From Pseudomonas vranovensis DSM 16006 (lineage in GTDB: Bacteria; Pseudomonadota; Gammaproteobacteria; Pseudomonadales; Pseudomonadaceae), in contig NZ_AUED01000003.1 of assembly GCF_000425805.1 (NCBI RefSeq), positions 124,001-188,000 on the forward strand: a DNA stretch of 64,000 nucleotides. Reading direction: 5' to 3'. The notes beneath the pieces were generated by a model that saw only the letters and a list, made by a program, of their open reading frames with translations, had not been told where the DNA came from and made no database searches. Made by a program: the position numbers and the translations under genes. Of this stretch, positions 61,173 through 64,000 are shown piece by piece (the first letter of the stretch is position 1; each line of letters begins with the position of its first letter).

Positions 61173-62226
61173 GCTCGACCGCTACATCGGCAAGAGCGTC
61201 CTGGTGGCCATTCTTGCCGTGCTCGGGATCATCCTGGGCCTGGCCTCGCTGTTCGCCTTCATCGACGAAATGGGCGACATCAGCGACAGCTACACCCTGA
61301 TGGATGCCGGCAATTTTGTCTTGCTGACGGCACCGCGCCGGCTCTACGACATGCTGCCGATGGCGGCGTTGATCGGCTGCCTGATCGGCCTGGGCAGCCT
61401 GGCCAGCAGCAGCGAGTTGACCATCATGCGCGCTGCCGGTGTGTCCATCGGGCGGATCGTCTGGGCGGTCATGAAGCCGATGCTGGTGCTGATGCTGGCT
61501 GGTATCCTGATCGGCGAATACGTAGCCCCTGTGACCGAGAACAAGGCCCAGGCCGATCGTTCGCTGGCCCAGGGCAGTGGTGAGGCACAGAGTTCCAAGC
61601 GTGGCATGTGGCACCGCCAGGGCGAGGAGTTCGTACACATCAACTCCGTGCAGCCCAATGGCCTGCTGTATGGCGTCACCCGCTATCGCTTCGATAACGA
61701 GCGTCACCTGGTCACCTCCAGCTTTGCCCGCCGGGCGCAGTACCAGGACGACCATTGGCAGCTGAGCGACGTGACCACCACCCACTTCCGTGGCGATCAC
61801 ACCGAAGTGGTCAAGGCACCGGCAGAGCGCTGGGATGTAACCGTCACGCCGCAACTGCTCAATACCGTGGTGCTGGCGCCTGAGTCGCTGTCGATCACGG
61901 GCCTGTGGGACTACATCCACTACCTGTCCGACCAGGGCCTGAACAATGCCCGCTATTGGCTGGCGTTCTGGACCAAGGTCCTGCAGCCGATGGTGACGGC
62001 GGCGCTGGTGTTGATGGCCATCTCTTTCATCTTCGGCCCGTTGCGTTCGGTAACCCTGGGCCAGCGTGTGTTCACCGGCGTGCTGGTGGGCTTTGTATTC
62101 CGCATCGCCCAGGACCTGCTGGGGCCATCGAGCCAGGTGTTCGGCTTCCCGCCGCTGCTGGCAGTGGTGATCCCGGCGGCAATCTGCGCCGGCGCCGGCT
62201 GGTGGATGTTGAGACGCGCTGGATAG
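61165..62226 (+). CDS. lptG: LPS export permease LptG
   Basis: Second permease half of LptB2FG, 353 residues, with the same six-helix plus jellyroll plan as LptF. Family features include the start VKLDRYIGKSVLVAILAVLG and the segment ASSSELTIMRAAGVSIGRI. GGAGGT lies upstream inside lptF, and the start overlaps the lptF stop, so the pair is coupled. A strong terminator follows. Confidence 0.96.
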   Translation: MVKLDRYIGKSVLVAILAVLGIILGLASLFAFIDEMGDISDSYTLMDAGNFVLLTAPRRLYDMLPMAALIGCLIGLGSLASSSELTIMRAAGVSIGRIVWAVMKPMLVLMLAGILIGEYVAPVTENKAQADRSLAQGSGEAQSSKRGMWHRQGEEFVHINSVQPNGLLYGVTRYRFDNERHLVTSSFARRAQYQDDHWQLSDVTTTHFRGDHTEVVKAPAERWDVTVTPQLLNTVVLAPESLSITGLWDYIHYLSDQGLNNARYWLAFWTKVLQPMVTAALVLMAISFIFGPLRSVTLGQRVFTGVLVGFVFRIAQDLLGPSSQVFGFPPLLAVVIPAAICAGAGWWMLRRAG

Positions 62227-62262
62227 CACAAAAAAGCCGACCCAAGGGTCGGCTTTTTTGTG
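62227..62262. terminator. Terminator after lptG
   Basis: GCCGACCC and GGGTCGGC pair around AA and are flanked by A6 and T6. It can act in both directions, for lptG and for the convergent RDD-family gene. Confidence 0.92.
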
Positions 62263-62269
62263 CCCGTTG

Positions 62270-62330
62270 GTGCGGGCTTGCCCCGCGATAGCGGAATATC
62301 AGGAAGATCGCTATCGCGGGGCACGCCCGT
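62270..62330. repeat. REP inverted pair after lptG
   Basis: GTGCGGGCTTGCCCCGCGATAGCG faces CGCTATCGCGGGGCACGCCCG with a 15-base centre. The orientation of the arms (tail outwards) is opposite to the pairs near valS and rlmF. Confidence 0.8.
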
Positions 62331-62341
62331 TCCTACAGTGG

Positions 62342-62830
62342 TTATTTGGTGCGTTTGGGGACGCGTACCAGTTGGGTGTCGGAGTAGATGTCATGCCAGC
62401 TGCGCTGGCGCTTGTCGAACAACGACCAGATAAAACCCAGCCCCAGGCACAACCACGAGGCAATCGCGACCACAAAGCGCAACAGGGCTTGCCACAAGCT
62501 GATGGCGCTGCCATCGGCATTCTGCACGCGGATGCCCCACACCTGCATGCCCAGGGTCTGGCCACCGTGGGTCCAGAACTTGGCGAAGAAGCCGAACAGG
62601 ACGAACACCAGCACCGTCGACAGCAACGGGTCGCCATCCAGGGCGCCGGCGTCGGTCATGGCACGCATGCGCGTTTCGCCGATGATTGCCATCTGGATCA
62701 TCTTGTAGATGCCAGCGGTCACGATCAGCAGTGCAGTACACAGCAGGAAGTCATAGAACATGGCCGCCAGGCGCCGACCGAGGCCAACGGCGGGGAAGTC
62801 GCCCTGGGGCTGTAACAACGGCTTGGGCAT
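62342..62830 (-). CDS. RDD-family membrane protein
   Basis: A 162-residue membrane protein with about three hydrophobic segments and the RDD pattern near the N-terminus (VGLGRRLAAMFYDFLLCTALLIVTAG: conserved Arg and Asp in the first helix). RDD proteins include Na+/H+ antiporters in some bacteria, but most, like this one, have no assigned role. It stands alone between lptG and the cold-shock gene, which share its strand or face it across terminators. Confidence 0.85.
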   Translation of the reverse strand: MPKPLLQPQGDFPAVGLGRRLAAMFYDFLLCTALLIVTAGIYKMIQMAIIGETRMRAMTDAGALDGDPLLSTVLVFVLFGFFAKFWTHGGQTLGMQVWGIRVQNADGSAISLWQALLRFVVAIASWLCLGLGFIWSLFDKRQRSWHDIYSDTQLVRVPKRTK

Positions 62831-62880
62831 ACGCGGGGCCCTCCTTGCGCAAAACGCCCATTCTACGGAATTGCGCGCAC

Positions 62881-62915
62881 AAAAAAGCCCCTGCTGTTGC
62901 CAGCAGGGGCTTTTT
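62881..62915 (-). terminator. Terminator of the cold-shock gene
   Basis: A 10-bp stem (GCCCCTGCTG and complement) around TTGC is flanked by A6 and T5. On the minus strand it follows the cold-shock gene by about ten bases. Confidence 0.9.
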
Positions 62916-62925
62916 ATATCGGGAA

Positions 62926-63138
62926 TCAGGCTTCCGCGATAACTTCGTCAGCCTGCATGCCTTTCTGGCCCTGCACGGCGATGAAGGTGACTTTCTGGCC
63001 TTCTTTCAGGCTCTTGAAGCCGTTACCCTGGATAGCGCGGAAGTGTACGAACAGATCCGGACCGCTTTCTGGAGTGATGAAACCAAAACCTTTCTCGTCG
63101 TTAAACCACTTGACGGTACCGCTCTGACGTTGGGACAT
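62926..63138 (-). CDS. Cold-shock protein (CspA/CapB-like)
   Basis: A 70-residue single cold-shock domain, binding single-stranded RNA and DNA as an RNA chaperone. RNP1 (KGFGFI) and RNP2 (LFVHF) are intact: [17 protein letters not shown] and [10 protein letters not shown]. It resembles CapB-type proteins of Pseudomonas. AAAGGAAA precedes the ATG. A long 5' leader, if the promoter proposed upstream is right, fits post-transcriptional cold control. Confidence 0.94.
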
Positions 63139-63301
63139 TGTCTTATTTCCTTTGAAACTTAGAATTAGTAACAGCTTCTTCCAAATGAAAGAGTACTGGG
63201 CTGGGTTGCAGGAAAGTAAGAGACGTCGAACGGGTTGTAGCAATCTCAGCGCTACTGCCCAGGTCACGAACCATAGCGACCCATGCAAACACAGTGCAGT
63301 G

Positions 63302-63331
63302 ACTCTACGCTAACTCTGTCGGCAAAAACAA
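63302..63331 (-). promoter_or_regulatory. Candidate promoter of the cold-shock gene
   Basis: On the minus strand TTGTTT and TAGAGT are separated by 18 bases. Transcription from here would give a 5' leader of about 155 bases, like that of cold-inducible csp genes. Confidence 0.45.
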
Positions 63332-63432
63332 GCCCTCAAAGCCGCTCCCGCTCTACCTTTTAGCGTCCGTTCGGTCGATTTTTTCCGGCTCATTCCAGAC
63401 CATGCCGCGATGCTTTTCGAAAGTTATAAAAC

Positions 63433-63458
63433 GCGTTCGAATTCGAAAACCCGAACGC
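63433..63458. other. Nested inverted repeats near the gcvT 3' end
   Basis: A perfect 12-bp palindrome TTCGAATTCGAA (63436-63447) overlaps a second dyad, GCGTTCG (63433-63439) with CGAACGC (63452-63458). A further TTCGAA lies about 20 bases to the left. Protein-binding site or weak terminator for gcvT are both possible. Confidence 0.4.
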
Positions 63459-63486
63459 ACTATGACACAAAGTTTCAACTAACGAT

Positions 63487-64000
63487 TCAGCCGCGGTAGT
63501 AGCGCTGCGCAACGAATGGCATCTTGCTGACTTTCATTGCAACACGCTTGCCACGCACGATGGCCCATACCGGGGTATCGACTGCGGTATATGCGCTATC
63601 GACATATCCCATTGCCACGGGGCCTGCCAATGTCGGGCCAAAACCACCGCTGCATACTTTGCCGATAACAGTACCGGCCTCATCGACAATCTCGGCCTCT
63701 TCACGCACCGGCGTACGTTCCTGTGGCAGCAGGCCGACGCGTTTGCGTGCAACGCCATTTTGCTGTTGGGCGAAGATCTGCTCGGCACCCGGGAAGCCAC
63801 CGGCACGGCCACCATCGGCGCGTCGCACCTTGGAGATGGCCCACAACAGGCTCGCCTCGATTGGGGTGGTCTGCGCGTTCATGTCATGGCCGTAGAGGCA
63901 CAGGCCGGCTTCCAGGCGAAGGGAGTCGCGAGCCCCCAGACCAATGGCTGCCACTTCCGGTTCGGCCAGCAGGCGACGGGCAAGTGCTTCGGCCTGGTCG
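63487..64000 (-). CDS. gcvT: Aminomethyltransferase, glycine cleavage T protein (5' part outside window)
   Basis: C-terminal 170 or so residues of GcvT, the tetrahydrofolate-dependent component of the glycine cleavage system. Visible motifs are GARDSLRLEAGLCLYGHDM, then PIEASLLWAISKVRR and GYVDSAYTAVDTPVWAIVRGK of the C-terminal barrel. The frame runs open through the right edge, so the gene begins beyond it. Other gcv genes would lie outside the window. Confidence 0.95.
   Translation of the reverse strand, partial: DQAEALARRLLAEPEVAAIGLGARDSLRLEAGLCLYGHDMNAQTTPIEASLLWAISKVRRADGGRAGGFPGAEQIFAQQQNGVARKRVGLLPQERTPVREEAEIVDEAGTVIGKVCSGGFGPTLAGPVAMGYVDSAYTAVDTPVWAIVRGKRVAMKVSKMPFVAQRYYRG

Larger units (their letters stand above)
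63139..63486. other. Leader and intergenic region between the cold-shock gene and gcvT
   Basis: About 350 bases without a supportable gene. It holds the long probable 5' leader of the cold-shock gene, its candidate promoter and, nearer gcvT, a nested palindrome (63433-63458). No clear terminator for gcvT is visible. Confidence 0.6.

Overview
This window is an ordinary, gene-dense, GC-rich stretch of a Pseudomonas chromosome, most likely of the P. putida / P. fluorescens lineage. The evidence is the exact gene neighbourhoods: a dipeptide-binding-protein/OprD-porin cluster, roxSR, gatCAB facing mreBCD, fagA-fumC-orfX-sodA, the rpoN/ptsNO and lpt-kds blocks, mlaFEDCB-ibaG-murA-hisGDC, and yejK-hupN-rlmF-valS-holC-pepA-lptFG. 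Many intergenic gaps hold Pseudomonas-type REP inverted pairs. No prophage, insertion sequence, CRISPR array, tRNA or rRNA gene was seen. All complete genes look intact.

Layout. 1-5425 (minus strand): three periplasmic dipeptide-binding protein genes around an OprD-family porin, a peptide uptake cluster that continues off the left edge. 5733-9617: a SIMPL-domain protein, the RoxS/RoxR redox two-component system and an AEC transporter. 9668-13005: an aromatic amino acid permease, then on the minus strand an RlpA-like lipoprotein, a calcium/sodium antiporter and a carboxymuconolactone decarboxylase-family protein. 13012-16224: gatCAB. 16427-29590: mreBCD, maf, rng, yhdP, nitrilase, tldD and pmbA, with darP on the opposite strand between the last two. 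29684-33550: a Fur-box-controlled fagA-fumC-orfX-sodA group plus a ZIP transporter. 33567-40572 (minus): kdsD-kdsC-lptC-lptA-lptB and rpoN-hpf-ptsN-rapZ-ptsO. 40816-43848: mlaFEDCB phospholipid transport. 43963-48734: ibaG, murA, hisG, hisD, hisC. 48831-51642: a GntR-type regulator with an MFS exporter, an NTF2-like protein and a GIY-YIG protein. 51623-60056: yejK, hupN, rlmF, valS, an uncharacterised gene, holC and pepA. 60057-62226: lptFG. 62342-64000 (minus): an RDD protein, a cold-shock protein and the 3' part of gcvT.

Themes. Envelope construction dominates: cell shape (mre), LPS core sugar and export (kds, lptABC, lptFG), phospholipid retrograde transport (mla) and peptidoglycan precursors (murA) all lie here. 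They sit beside nitrogen/carbon regulation (rpoN, nitrogen PTS) and an iron-sparing oxidative stress operon.

I found no convincing undescribed multi-gene system. The observations most worth checking are two apparent AUU start codons (mreC and the calcium/sodium antiporter), each with a good ribosome binding site and no usable conventional start. Others are AANAANAA (Hfq/Crc-type) motifs in leaders of the peptide-uptake genes, a terminator whose loop contains the ptsO stop codon, and roughly phased T-tracts plus a perfect palindrome between two nucleoid-protein genes (yejK and hupN).
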